A stretch of 64,000 nt of DNA from the NCBI GenBank assembly GCA_026686845.1, contig JAIVEN010000012.1:14758501-14822500 (forward strand). Direction: 5' to 3'. The notes under the pieces were generated by a model. That model made no database searches, had not been told where the DNA came from, and saw only the letters and a program-made list of their open reading frames with translations. Position 1 is the first letter of the stretch, and each line of letters opens with the position of its first letter. The DNA is from Adenanthera pavonina. Its lineage: Eukaryota > Streptophyta > Magnoliopsida > Fabales > Fabaceae. Positions 49,704-60,898 of this stretch are shown here, piece after piece. The translations under genes and the position numbers were made by a program.

Positions 49704-51135
49704 CAATCACCCCTTAGACATAATACTTTTATTTAACCTCCTAAACAAATCACCTTAGATAATTTCTCCATGAAAGCACGCAAATGATGTCCAACTTGTC
49801 AATATGTTTAAGCAGTGTACCACAAATCATGAATTAATTTACAGATGTGTCATAATTTACCAAAGGTTAAAATTTCCTTAGCTTTTCCCAAATTGAAACT
49901 TTATTGCAAATGGATAAGATCATGCGCGCATATGCATGTTGAACATCAGTTTATAGAGTTTGACTGAAATATATTCTTAGAAGTGTGGACCTTGTTTCTG
50001 TGCTAAGCAGCTTTATAAGTGAGCTTCTAAAGAAGTAAATTTGGACCATCCAAATTCAAACAAAATGGACCAAAATTTTCCACATAACTGTGTTTTACAA
50101 AAATGATTATTAACAATTAAAGAATTAAAAACTTTGGATATAATATCAACGGTCCAATTGTTGCCATTAAAATTGGGGGGAGAGAGAGGGGCATCTAGAG
50201 AATTGGCATCCCATTTAGTTTTTTCTTTTTTTCCTTCACTATAATATTATTGTACTGGAGAATCTTGATCACGCACTTATGGAGGTTTTTCCCATTTCTC
50301 AGTAGGTAAAGAATGATTAGATAGAAACAATAGAATCTAAGAAAAATTATATTTGATGGAGGAATTAAATTATTTATGAATTATGAATGTTAAATATACG
50401 GTTAGAATGTTCTCTTCACTTTCATTTATTCCAATTTTATTTTTAATCTGTAAAAATAAAATAATATGCCATATATTATAGAAAGCTTACTACCTAAAAA
50501 TTTGTTAAATGATAAACATAATTTCAAGTAAAAGTTTTATCAAGTGCTTAATTAATTCTCAAAACCCTCAAGTGAACGTTAAGTAAATATAAATCATTCT
50601 CCTAGATTTTTATATTCTTTTTTCCTATATGAGTTTTGGATTTTCCTTCTAAAAAATACAATTTATGTCGCAAAAAGAAAAAAAGATTTAACGATTGATA
50701 TATATATGTCATTGCATAAATTTGTATATCCCTGCAAGAAATGTTAGAAGGTTAAAGAAGATTGTGCGTGTCTGTAAACGGTGGCAGGGGTAAGTGTGGG
50801 GTGTGTGTTTGCGTGTGTGCGCACATAATAAAGAGTAACCCTTAAGCAAAATTCGGGATTTTGTATTTGGAGAAAATTACCTTTGGAAGAGCTTTACAAT
50901 TCACACTAATGTGATCCAAGTTCGATCTTATCCTATTTGGATTAGTCAAGATCCAATGGCTTTAAGAAACTAGCTAGTTGGTATTACCAAAAATAAATAA
51001 ATAGTACTGTATATTATCAATATATATACACCTCATAATTATTACATTTCATGGAAAATCGTATAATTTTTTTTATAAGATCATTCATAGATTTTGTTTT
51101 ACTTTGTTATTGTTGTTGGAGAATTAATTCATAGG
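49704..51135. other. AT-rich intergenic sequence
   Basis: No gene seen. Contains a GGGGGGAGAGAGAGGGG patch (about 50175), a GTGTGTGTTTGCGTGTGTGC stretch (about 50800-50820) and many A/T runs. Ends at ATTTA (51136-51140), the target duplication of the next LTR. Confidence 0.4.
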
Positions 51136-52031
51136 ATTTATGTAACATCCTACCTCCTCACACCTCCGTACTTAACCAAAAACTTCAAAATGACCCAAAC
51201 ACAACCCTGACATCTCAAAACAACTCTTCCATATTCATAAACACAGCGGAAACAACTCGAAAGCATCAAAATCTAGGCTGGGGCCTTACACAAACCAACA
51301 AAGCCCAACAACACTCTGGACTTACCAAGATGGCCATACAAACTTCTCAACAACATTCAACCATACATACCACAAACATAAACATACATACATCTAAACC
51401 AGTCTCAGCCCTGACATACATTCATTACAAACCATTCTCTATCTTACTTGGCACAAAATACCATTACAGAATACACACGCTACATAGACTATCCCCACGT
51501 ACACAGCTACTCCCGCGTCTTCTCCGGACTAGTGTCAGAACCATCACCTAAAAGGTTAGTTTGTGGGAGAGGGGGTGAGACAATGTCTCAGTAACCAGGA
51601 ACAACAACCACACACAATATATATATATACACATATATCTCACACAAATCATGAATGCAATATGGAATGAATATCATGCATGTAACTCTCACAGGAACTC
51701 CATCCTTAACCTCCCTAACACATATATCATCCACCCTTATTCTCCCTAACATATATACATAATCCAACCTTATCCTCCCTAACATGTATGTATATAATCC
51801 AACCTTATCCTCCCTAACATATATATATATAATCCAATCTTATCCTCCCTAACATATATATATACATCATCATACATCATACCACCATCACGTCATCACC
51901 ACTACATCCACCATACATCACAGTCTCACAATGTCATGTGGTGATGCTCATGTATCATCATACCATCATCATAATGTCATGTATGCAACATATCATATCA
52001 TCATCACACATATCATCATCATAGTCATAAC

Positions 52032-54051
52032 TGTAACATCCTAACTCCCTACACTTCCCAACAACACCAAAAACTTATCACTAGCCACCTCTAATTGCCA
52101 CCAAAGGCAATTGGTCGCTTAGAGACCATTTATACAGGTCCAAAACCCCTAGACCAACCTGTCCAAATGGGCTACAGGCCCTTACACAAAACAACAAGGC
52201 CCAACAACACTCTGGACCTACCAAAACTGTCACACAAGCTACTCAACAACATTCAACCATACATACCACATACATAAACATCCATACATAGCCAATCTCA
52301 ATCATAACATTATCCATTACAAACCATACTACCCTACTTGGCACAAAATACTAATACAACCTGCACACGCTACATAGACTATTCCCACGTACACAGCTAC
52401 TCCCGCGTCTCCTCCGGACTAGTGCCAGAACCGTCACCTGAAAGGTTAGTTTATGGGAGAGGGGGTGAGACAATGTCTCAGTAACCGGGAACAACAACCA
52501 CACACATATATATATATATACTGATCCACACAGTCGTGCAATGCAATGCTAATGAATGGTATACATGTTCTCCCTCATACACGGCTAGAACCACGAGCTA
52601 TCGTCATCATAAGACATTCAATAGATGATTCCCTTCCAACAGTCGGTGAAGACCGATTCCAGGACATCACCAAGCTCACCTTACCCTAATGCAACCGGGC
52701 CAATGGTTACACTAGAGTTCGGACCGTGGCTCTCCTTCCCCTGGACCATCACGAATTGATGGTGATTTAGAGAAGGTGCATCCCCAAATCCACAGTCACC
52801 TGGCTCTCCCTAGGAGAGGATTTAGTGACAGCGATATAATATCATATCATATCATGTCCTCTACCGCCTGGCTCTCCCATGGAGAGGATTTAGCGATAGG
52901 GATCTTTATCACATCATATCTCATCATCATCACCTCGTCATCCATTTCTCACTATGCAATCATGTGGTGATGATATCAATGTCATGCCAACATGCCTCTA
53001 CATACATATATTCGTATACTATCATATCATATATCATATGGACATGCTAGCATGCAATAGTATAGGGATGCTACACATCATAACATATACAATCATCAAG
53101 CCGTGCGTACCACGATATGTAGAAAACCGTACACACATACACAATCAATATCGTGGTATGAAAAAGGAACATGCATATACGTACATATACATATCAACAT
53201 ATAATCACATAAAGCAAACATCCGGTTACCTTAATTGTCGTTACCACACACACACGATTTCCACAAGCTTCCTTGAACTGTCCAGTACGCGTGAACCCCT
53301 CTTGATTAGCCAACAACCTTTTTCATGTCACAAAACTCCCATTAGCACAATATACCAACAAATCAAACCTCACAATTCCACCACATTAACCTAACCCAAG
53401 GTTCTAACACCCTTTTTATGCATCAATAAGCTCTTAGGGGTTACTCAAACACCACACAACCTCAGACACCTTGAATTCCTAAGAGCCATTACCGAAGACA
53501 ACCTAGGGTTAAGCTCTAAACACACATAATCCCTTCAAAATTCACATTCAAGCAATAAGAACATCAAAACACACTTCCTTAACCCCAAAACATCCATTTC
53601 AATCGGTGGATTTCACCCCAAACCGGAAATCCAACCATACCACCGAAAATCCCAAATTTCAACCGAAGAAAATGGAGAGAGAGGAGTAGGGAACGCTTAC
53701 CAACTTGAATCCCAACTCTTGAGGTCCGAAAATCGCTCCTAGATGCCGGAAATGTCGAGCCCTAGCACCGCTCCTCGTCTCTCTGCGTCGCTTCCTTCGT
53801 TTCCTTTCTTTCTTTCGCGTCCGACTAATCCGGTTTTAAACAATTTTTCCGAATCTCGCCGCGGCTCCAACACTCCTCGCCGCGGCTCCACCAAATTTTC
53901 CAGAACAACGCCACTGGAAAGCTTCTCGCCGCGGCGGACCTGCCCTTCGCCGCGGCGGCCCTGCTCTTCCAGACTCACTTGAGCCTTCCTCCGTCCTGAT
54001 TCCTCCGGTCCTGAACACAATGCCAAGAAAAATATCATGAGGGGCATTACA
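52032..54051 (-). repeat. 3' LTR of element E
   Basis: 2020 bp, TGTAACATCC to GGCATTACA. It differs from the C/D/F LTR subfamily in its centre (52525-52910), where two copies of a CTGGCTCTCCC...GAGAGGATTTAG unit replace the GGAGGATAAGG minisatellite. A CCGCGG-rich block lies at 53866-53965. Confidence 0.95.
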
Positions 54052-54066
54052 CTCTCCCCTTCTTAT
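54052..54066 (-). other. Polypurine tract of element E
   Basis: The minus strand reads ATAAGAAGGGGAGAG directly before the 3' LTR, matching the AAGGAGGGGAGAG tract of element C. Confidence 0.8.
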
Positions 54067-54099
54067 AAAAATTTCGTCCTCGAAATTTCAACCCTTACC

Positions 54100-55725
54100 T
54101 CAAGCAAAAATCTCTGGGTACTTCCTCCGCATAGAATCTTCAGTCTCCCACGTGACATCATTAGACATCAAACCGCTCCAAAGGACCTTTACCAATTTTA
54201 TGGTCTTATTTCTCAACTGTTTCTCTTTCACATCTAAAATTTGCAACGGTGTGACCTCAAAAGTCAAATCCTCTCGTACTTGAACTGCTTCATCATCAAT
54301 TATATGAGACGGATCTGGATGATACTTCTTGAGTTGAGACACGTGGAAAACATCATGCAACCCAGCAAGACTAGGCGGTAGCGCCACTCGATACGCTACT
54401 GGCCCAATTCGTTCTAGAATTTGGTATGGACCCATATACCTTGGAGTGAGCTTCTTGGCTCGAATCGATCTTCCAACACCAGTAGTAGGAGTGACCTTTA
54501 AAAATACATGATCCCCAACATCAAACTCCAATGGTCTCCTTCTCCTGTCCGCATAACTCTTTTGCCGACTCTGAGCTGTAAGAAGCTTCTGACGAATACT
54601 CTCTATCTTCTGAGAGGTTTGATCCATAATATCTGGGCCCAAAAGACTCCTTTCACCAAGTTCAGTCCAACATAATGGTGACCTGCACTTCCTGCCATAC
54701 AACGCTTCATACGGAGCCATCTGCAAACTCGAGTGGTAACTGTTGTTGTAGGCAAATTCAATCAACGGCAGAAACTGATCCCAATTGCCTTTATTCTCCA
54801 GAACACATGCCCGCAGCATGTCCTCTAGAGTCTGAATAGTCCTTTCAGTCTGCCCATCAGATTGAGGGTGATAAGCAGTACTGAAACTCAACTTCGTACC
54901 CATGGCTTTCTGGAGAGATTTCCAAAACCTGGATGTAAACCTTGGATCTCTGTCCGACACGATATTCATCGGGACTCCATGCAATCTTACAATCTCATTC
55001 ACATACAACTGGGCCAACTTCTCCATTGAAATAGTTCCCCGAATTGGAAGAAAATGGGCCGACTTCGTCAACCTGTCCACAATGACCCATATCGCATTGT
55101 GTCCTGAAGAGGTCCTCGGTAATCCCATCACAAAATCCATGGAAACACTATCCCATTTCCACTCCGGGATCTCCAAAGATTGCAACATACCAGCAGGCAA
55201 TTGGTGCTCAATTTTTACCTTCTGACAAGTCAGACATCTTGCCACAAACTCAACGATGTCCTTTTTCATGCCTGGCCACCAATAACCTCTCTTCAAATCC
55301 TGATACATCTTAGTGGTACCTGGATGAATAGTGTACCTGCTCTTATGAGCTTCCTCCAAAATCGTTTCTCGCAAGCGCGCAACATTTGGCACACAAATCC
55401 TACCCCGGTACCGGATAATACCATCTTCTAGAATATCAAAGTCCTGGGTCTCTGCCATTTCAATCTGTTCCCGAACGCCCAAAAGATATTCGTCCTCCAT
55501 TTGAGCATAGCAAATGTTCCTCAGTAAATCGCTCGATACACTGAGGGAATTCATTACTAATACTTCAGGATGGATATTAATAGATAACTTCATATCTCTC
55601 AAGCTTTCAAGCAACTGCTGCTCCCTGACCATCATCATGGCCATATGGATCGACTTTCTACTCAACGCATCTGCCACAACATTGGCTTTCCCAGGGTGAT
55701 ACTTTAGAGCAAACTCATAGTCCAC
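54100..55725 (-). CDS. Gypsy pol, C-terminal part: end of RNase H, integrase and chromodomain-like tail (element E)
   Basis: 541 codons in the same frame as the upstream gag-RT block, separated from it only by the TAG at 55738-55740. The first ~30 residues finish the RNase H region (DYEFALKYHPGKANVVADAL). The integrase zinc part follows (EEAHKSRYTIHPGTTKMYQD, then CLTCQK). The catalytic core has D in MDFVMGLPRT, D in IVSDRDPRFTSRF and E in QSDGQTERTIQTLE. The tail (FHVSQLKKYHPDPSHIIDDE and then WSGLMSNDVTWETEDSMRRK) is the chromodomain-like module of Tekay-type chromoviruses, which in that family directs insertion toward chromatin marks. The listed start is a GTG within the frame and is not a real initiation site. 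Product would be made only as part of the polyprotein. Confidence 0.93.
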   Translation of the reverse strand: MDYEFALKYHPGKANVVADALSRKSIHMAMMMVREQQLLESLRDMKLSINIHPEVLVMNSLSVSSDLLRNICYAQMEDEYLLGVREQIEMAETQDFDILEDGIIRYRGRICVPNVARLRETILEEAHKSRYTIHPGTTKMYQDLKRGYWWPGMKKDIVEFVARCLTCQKVKIEHQLPAGMLQSLEIPEWKWDSVSMDFVMGLPRTSSGHNAIWVIVDRLTKSAHFLPIRGTISMEKLAQLYVNEIVRLHGVPMNIVSDRDPRFTSRFWKSLQKAMGTKLSFSTAYHPQSDGQTERTIQTLEDMLRACVLENKGNWDQFLPLIEFAYNNSYHSSLQMAPYEALYGRKCRSPLCWTELGERSLLGPDIMDQTSQKIESIRQKLLTAQSRQKSYADRRRRPLEFDVGDHVFLKVTPTTGVGRSIRAKKLTPRYMGPYQILERIGPVAYRVALPPSLAGLHDVFHVSQLKKYHPDPSHIIDDEAVQVREDLTFEVTPLQILDVKEKQLRNKTIKLVKVLWSGLMSNDVTWETEDSMRRKYPEIFA

Positions 55726-55737
55726 AAGGAACTCAAC

Positions 55738-58700
55738 CTAACGCCTTTGCCTCATGTTCAACTCTTTCTGATCAAACAAGTACTTCAAACTCTTGTGGTC
55801 ACTGAATACCTCAAACTGAGCGCCATAGAGATAATGCCTCCACAATTTCAAGGCAAACACTACAGCCGCTAGCTCAAGGTCATGAGTAGGATAGTTCTCT
55901 TCATGAGGCCTCAACTGCCTTGAAGCATACGCTACAACTCTACCTTGCTGCATCAAAACACACCCTAAACCCTTCTTAGAGGCGTCCATATACACTGTGA
56001 ACGGCTCTGACGGGTTAGGGATAATGAGCACTGGGGTGGACGTCAGACAAACCTTCAGCTCCTGGAATGCTCTCTCACACCTATCATCCCAAATGAAAGA
56101 TCGATCCTTACGGGTGAGTCTAGTCAATGGCATAACAAGCTGAGAGAATCCCTTAATGAACCTTCGGTAATATCCAGCCAATCCCAGAAAACTCCGAATT
56201 TCCGTCACCGATTGCGGTCTCTCCCAATTCAACACCGCTTCCACTTTACTAGGGTCTACAGCCACACCTTCTGCAGAAATCACATGACCCAGAAATTTCA
56301 CCTCCCGTAGCCAAAACTCACACTTACTGAGCTTAGCATACAGTTGGTGATCCCGCAATACTTGTAACATAATCCGAAGATGATGCGCATGCTCTTCCTC
56401 ACTCTTGGAGTAAACCAGAATGTCATCAATGAAAACCACCACAAACTTATCCAAATACGGCCGAAACACCCTGTTCATATAATCCATGAAGATTGCCGGG
56501 GCATTTGTCAACTCAAATGGCATTACAAGAAACTCATAATGACCATATCGAGTCCGAAATGCCGTTTTAGGCACATCCTCAGCACGTACTCGCAATTGAT
56601 GGTATCCCGACCTCAAATCGATTTTAGAGAATACAGAGGCACCTGCCAACTGATCAATCAAGTCTTCAATCCTAGGCAAAGGATATTTATTCTTGATCGT
56701 CACCCGGTTCAGCTGCCTGTAATCAATGCACAATCTGAGGCTACCATCCTTCTTTTTGACAAACAATACTGGAGCTCCCCAAGGCGAAACACTAGGTCTG
56801 ATAAAACCTCTCTTCAACAATTCCTCAATCTGTTTCTTCAACTCCTTCAATTCAGCCGGCGCCATTCGATATGGAGCTTTCGAAATAGGACTAGTCCCGG
56901 GCACCAAATCAATGGAAAACTCCAGTTCTCGTGGTGGGGGTAAACCAGTAATCTCCTCTGGAAACACATCAGGAAATTCATTCACAACTGGATATCTTTC
57001 GATACCACCTTGCATATCCACATTCACAGAGAAGAAAACCAGAAACCCTTGACATCCTTTCTTCAAATACCTGTCAGCTTGGGCGAAGGACAAACACATA
57101 ATCTCATCCCCTTTAACACTAGGGATGTTCAATGGCAAGGACACAGTCTTCCGAGCACAGTCGAGAATGGCATTATTCGCTTCCAACCAATCCATCCCAA
57201 TTATCACATCAATCTCTTGCAACGGCAAACAAATCAGATCCAGGGTAGTGCTTCGTTGTTCAAAACGAACCACACAATTCAAACAAGCTTGAGCAGTTCT
57301 TAATGAAACTCCTGTGGGTGTGGCTACCGACAATTCAAAAGGCAACTCCATTGCCACAATACCCAATCTCCGAGCACAATCAAAAGAAATGAAGGAATGC
57401 GATGCACCTGAGTCAAACAAAGCATGAATAGAGTAACCATTGAGTTTAAGTTTACCTCTAATCAAGTTAGGCGCTGCATCCGCTTCTTGTCGAGTGATGG
57501 CGAAAACTCGTCCGGACATCGTGGGCCTCCTTGTCGCATCATCACGCCTTGGCTCATGACAACCTCGAGCAATATGTCCTGGTTTCCCACAATTAAAACA
57601 AAACACGCACGGACGATCACCATGACTCAACCCACATTTTGTGCACGGATTTGATGCACTACCAGAACTGTATTGAGATGGAGCGGAGTCCCTTCCTGCA
57701 TGCACACTCTGATTGGAACTCCCTTGTTCAAAGCCACCTCGATAAAAGGGTCCTCTGCCAAACCGACCTCTATTGGACTGATCTCGTCCAAACCTGCCCC
57801 TTCCTCTACCATGACGACCTCGATTATGACGACCTCTTCCTCCACTAGAACCTGTACTACCACCACTACTACCGCTGCCTGAACCACTTCCCTTACTGAT
57901 TCCTCCTATAGGTCCTAGGTGAGAAAAGGCTCGAATCATAGAATTCCTTCTGTGCTCCTCAGCCTCCTTCATTCGTTTATACAAAGCACGAATCTTCGTA
58001 CATAAGTCCTCAAAGGACACAAACTCCACCACAGATAAACGCTCCTTAATTTCTGGATGGGCACCCTCAAACAACCTCTGAGCCATCCACCTATCATCAG
58101 GATAATTGTTCAGATAAGTGGAGTATCTGGCCAAGTCCAAAAACTGATCAATGTAATCGTCCGCAGACAGATTCCCTTGCTGAAAAGCTAGGAACTCAGC
58201 CTCCTTTTGCATCATTAAGGCTGGAGGGACATAATGTGCAAAGAATCGTTCCTTGAATTGTTCCCAAGTCATAGGAGGATTCATCATTTCAACATTCGGA
58301 ACGACACTCCTCCACCAATGCTTGGCCTTCTTCTCAAGCTTAAATGCTGCTAGTTGCACCCTTTGCTCTGAGGTGCAATCCATCACGCTAAAAATATTTT
58401 CCAATTGCTCTATCCAATTCTCCGCCTGTGACACATCCATAGTACCTTCGAAAGCCGGAGGATTAAACTTCCGAAAGTCCTTCAATTGTGAGGAGATACC
58501 CCTTCTTCCAACCCTTGGGGCTCTCTCAGGCTCCACCACCGTTTCGTCCTCTCCTGCATTCAGATCCACAAACATTTCGGCTTCTTCATTCACATCCCCC
58601 TGTTCTTGCCTATTCATTCTCTCTTGCAACCTATTCAGCGTTTCTCCCTGAGTATTCACCTGATTACTGAGGCCAGCCAACATCTCATGCATCTGCCTCA

Positions 58701-58788
58701 TCAGGTCACTATTACTCTGTCTTCCTCTGCGAGACATTCTTCCTACACAAGCAACAACACATTCAATTATATGGTTCTGGACTAGCAT
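55738..58788 (-). CDS. Gypsy gag-protease-RT-RNase H polyprotein, N-terminal part (element E)
   Basis: 1016 codons. The first ATG (58788) is near the primer site. The more likely start is codon 18 (58737, MSRRGRQSNSDLMRQMHEML), because the older copy C aligns only from there and has a stop just upstream. Numbered from 58788: gag core about 110-280 (KLEKKAKHWW); Gly/Arg-rich linker 305-350; CCHC knuckle 397-410 (CFNCGKPGHIARGC); protease active site DSGAS at 459-463; RT about 610-860 with D724 in SKIDLRSGYH and D788-D789 in VFIDDILVYS; RNase H from about 905. Residue 759 in the MPFELTNAP motif is Glu where RTs of this family have Gly, which may cripple RT. The frame ends with TAG at 55738-55740, where copy C reads a Trp codon. 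Confidence 0.95.
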   Translation of the reverse strand: MLVQNHIIECVVACVGRMSRRGRQSNSDLMRQMHEMLAGLSNQVNTQGETLNRLQERMNRQEQGDVNEEAEMFVDLNAGEDETVVEPERAPRVGRRGISSQLKDFRKFNPPAFEGTMDVSQAENWIEQLENIFSVMDCTSEQRVQLAAFKLEKKAKHWWRSVVPNVEMMNPPMTWEQFKERFFAHYVPPALMMQKEAEFLAFQQGNLSADDYIDQFLDLARYSTYLNNYPDDRWMAQRLFEGAHPEIKERLSVVEFVSFEDLCTKIRALYKRMKEAEEHRRNSMIRAFSHLGPIGGISKGSGSGSGSSGGSTGSSGGRGRHNRGRHGRGRGRFGRDQSNRGRFGRGPFYRGGFEQGSSNQSVHAGRDSAPSQYSSGSASNPCTKCGLSHGDRPCVFCFNCGKPGHIARGCHEPRRDDATRRPTMSGRVFAITRQEADAAPNLIRGKLKLNGYSIHALFDSGASHSFISFDCARRLGIVAMELPFELSVATPTGVSLRTAQACLNCVVRFEQRSTTLDLICLPLQEIDVIIGMDWLEANNAILDCARKTVSLPLNIPSVKGDEIMCLSFAQADRYLKKGCQGFLVFFSVNVDMQGGIERYPVVNEFPDVFPEEITGLPPPRELEFSIDLVPGTSPISKAPYRMAPAELKELKKQIEELLKRGFIRPSVSPWGAPVLFVKKKDGSLRLCIDYRQLNRVTIKNKYPLPRIEDLIDQLAGASVFSKIDLRSGYHQLRVRAEDVPKTAFRTRYGHYEFLVMPFELTNAPAIFMDYMNRVFRPYLDKFVVVFIDDILVYSKSEEEHAHHLRIMLQVLRDHQLYAKLSKCEFWLREVKFLGHVISAEGVAVDPSKVEAVLNWERPQSVTEIRSFLGLAGYYRRFIKGFSQLVMPLTRLTRKDRSFIWDDRCERAFQELKVCLTSTPVLIIPNPSEPFTVYMDASKKGLGCVLMQQGRVVAYASRQLRPHEENYPTHDLELAAVVFALKLWRHYLYGAQFEVFSDHKSLKYLFDQKELNMRQRR

Positions 58789-58865
58789 TGCAGTGGGAAT
58801 ATAGTCTATGTATTCAAACTTGTGCCAAGTAGTACTTCAAGCAGGAACAATGGCCCAAAACCATT

Positions 58866-58877
58866 GCTCTGATACCA
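58866..58877 (-). other. Primer binding site of element E
   Basis: The minus strand reads TGGTATCAGAGC three bases after the 5' LTR; complementary to initiator tRNA-Met. Confidence 0.93.
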
Positions 58878-58880
58878 AAA

Positions 58881-60898
58881 TGTAACATCCTAACTCCCTA
58901 CACTTCCCAACAACACCAAAAACTTATCACTAGCCACCTCTAATTGCCACCAAAGGCAACTGGTCGCTTAGAGACCATTCATACAGGTCCAAAACCCCTA
59001 GACCAACCTGTCCAAATGGGCTACAGGCCCTTACACAAAACAACAAGGCCCAACAACACTCTGGACCTACCAAAACTGTCACACAAGCTACTCAACAACA
59101 TTCAACCATACATACCACATACATAAACATCCATACATAGCCAATCTCAATCATAACATTATCCATTACAAACCATACTACCCTACTTGGCACAAAATAC
59201 TAATACAACCTGCACACGCTACATAGACTATTCCTACGTACACAGCTACTCCCGCGTCTCCTCCGGACTAGTGCCAGAACCGTCACCTGAAAGGTTAGTT
59301 TATGGGAGAGGGGGTGAGACAATGTCTCAGTAACCGGGAACAACAACCACACACATATATATATATACTGATCCACACAGTCGTGCAATGCAATGCTAAT
59401 GAATGGTATACATGTTCTCCCTCATACACGGCTAGAACCACGAGCTATCGTCATCATAAGACATTCAATAGATGATTCCCTTCCAACAGTCGGTGAAGAC
59501 CGATTCCAGGACATCACCAAGCTCACCTTACCCTAATGCAACCGGGCCAATGGTTACACTAGAGTTCGGACCGTGGCTCTCCTTCCCCTGGACCATCACG
59601 AATTGATGGTGATTTAGAGAAGGTGCATCCCCAAATCCACAGTCACCTGGCTCTCCCTAGGAGAGGATTTAGTGACAGCGATATCATATCATATCATATC
59701 ATGTCCTCTACCGCCTGGCTCTCCCATGGAGAGGATTTAGCGATAGGGATCTTTATCACATCATATCTCATCATCATCACCTCGTCATCCATTTCTCACT
59801 ATGCAATCATGTGGTGATGATATCAATGTCATGCCAACATGCCTCTACATACATATATTCGTATACTATCATATCATATATCATATGGACATGCTAGCAT
59901 GCAATAGTATGGGGATGCTACACATCATAACATATACAATCATCAAGCCGTGCGTACCACGATATGTAGAAAACCGTACACACATACACAATCAATATCG
60001 TGGTATGAAAAAGGAACATGCATATACGTACATATACATATCAACATATAATCACATAAAGCAAACATCCGGTTACCTTAATTGTCGTTACCACACACAC
60101 ACGATTTCCACAAGCTTCCTTGAACTGTCCAGTACGCGTGAACCCCTCTTGATTAGCCAACAACCTTTTTCATGTCACAAAACTCCCATTAGCACAATAT
60201 ACCAACAAATCAAACCTCACAATTCCACCACATTAACCTAACCCAAGGTTCTAACACCCTTTTTATGCATCAATAAGCTCTTAGGGGTTACTCAAACACC
60301 ACACAACCTCAGACACCTTGAATTCCTAAGAGCCATTACCGAAGACAACCTAGGGTTAAGCTCTAAACACACATAATCCCTTCAAAATTCACATTCAAGC
60401 AATAAGAACATCAAAACACACTTCCTTAACCCCAAAACATCCATTTCAATCGGTGGATTTCACCCCAAACCGGAAATCCAACCATACCACCGAAAATCCC
60501 AAATTTCAACCGAAGAAAATGGAGAGAGAGGAGTAGGGAACGCTTACCAACTTGAAGCCCAACTCTTGAGGTCCGAAAATCGCTCCTAGATGCCGGAAAT
60601 GTCGAGCCCTAGCACCGCTCCTCGTCTCTCTGCGTCGCTTCCTTCGTTTCCTTTCTTTCTTTCGCGTCTGACTGATCCGGTTTTAAACAATTTTTCCGAA
60701 TCTCGCCGCGGCTCCAACACTCCTCGCCGCGGCTCCACCAAATTTTCCAGAACAACGCCACTGGAAAGCTTCTCGCCGCGGCGGACCTGCCCTTCGCCGC
60801 GGTGGCCCTGCTCTTCCAGACTCACTTGAGCCTTCCTCCGTCCTGATTCCTCCGGTCCTGAACACAATGCCAAGAAAAATATCATGAGGGGCATTACA
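58881..60898 (-). repeat. 5' LTR of element E
   Basis: 2018 bp, nearly identical to 52032-54051. Differences seen include an AT dinucleotide in the (TA)n run, TTTATAC/TTCATAC after GACCA, and CCGACTAAT/CTGACTGAT near the GC-rich end. Confidence 0.95.

Larger units (their letters stand above)
52032..60898 (-). mobile_element. Young Gypsy chromovirus (Tekay/Del-type) element E
   Basis: Complete 8.9-kb element on the minus strand: 5' LTR 60898-58881, primer binding site 58877-58866, gag-pol 58737-54100, polypurine tract just left of 54066, 3' LTR 54051-52032. By eye the LTRs differ at about nine bases plus one 2-bp (AT) unit in ~2.02 kb, so it is by far the youngest full element in the window. 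The polyprotein frame is open apart from one TAG. It sits inside solo LTR F. The expected 5-bp target duplication is not visible (left flank ATAAC, right flank CTCCA). Confidence 0.97.

Noticed and set aside
53739..54047. Arg/Gly-rich frames on both strands at 53739-54047 and 60586-60907
   Set aside because: They come from the GC-rich LTR end of element E, occur in both LTR copies, and overlap on opposite strands.
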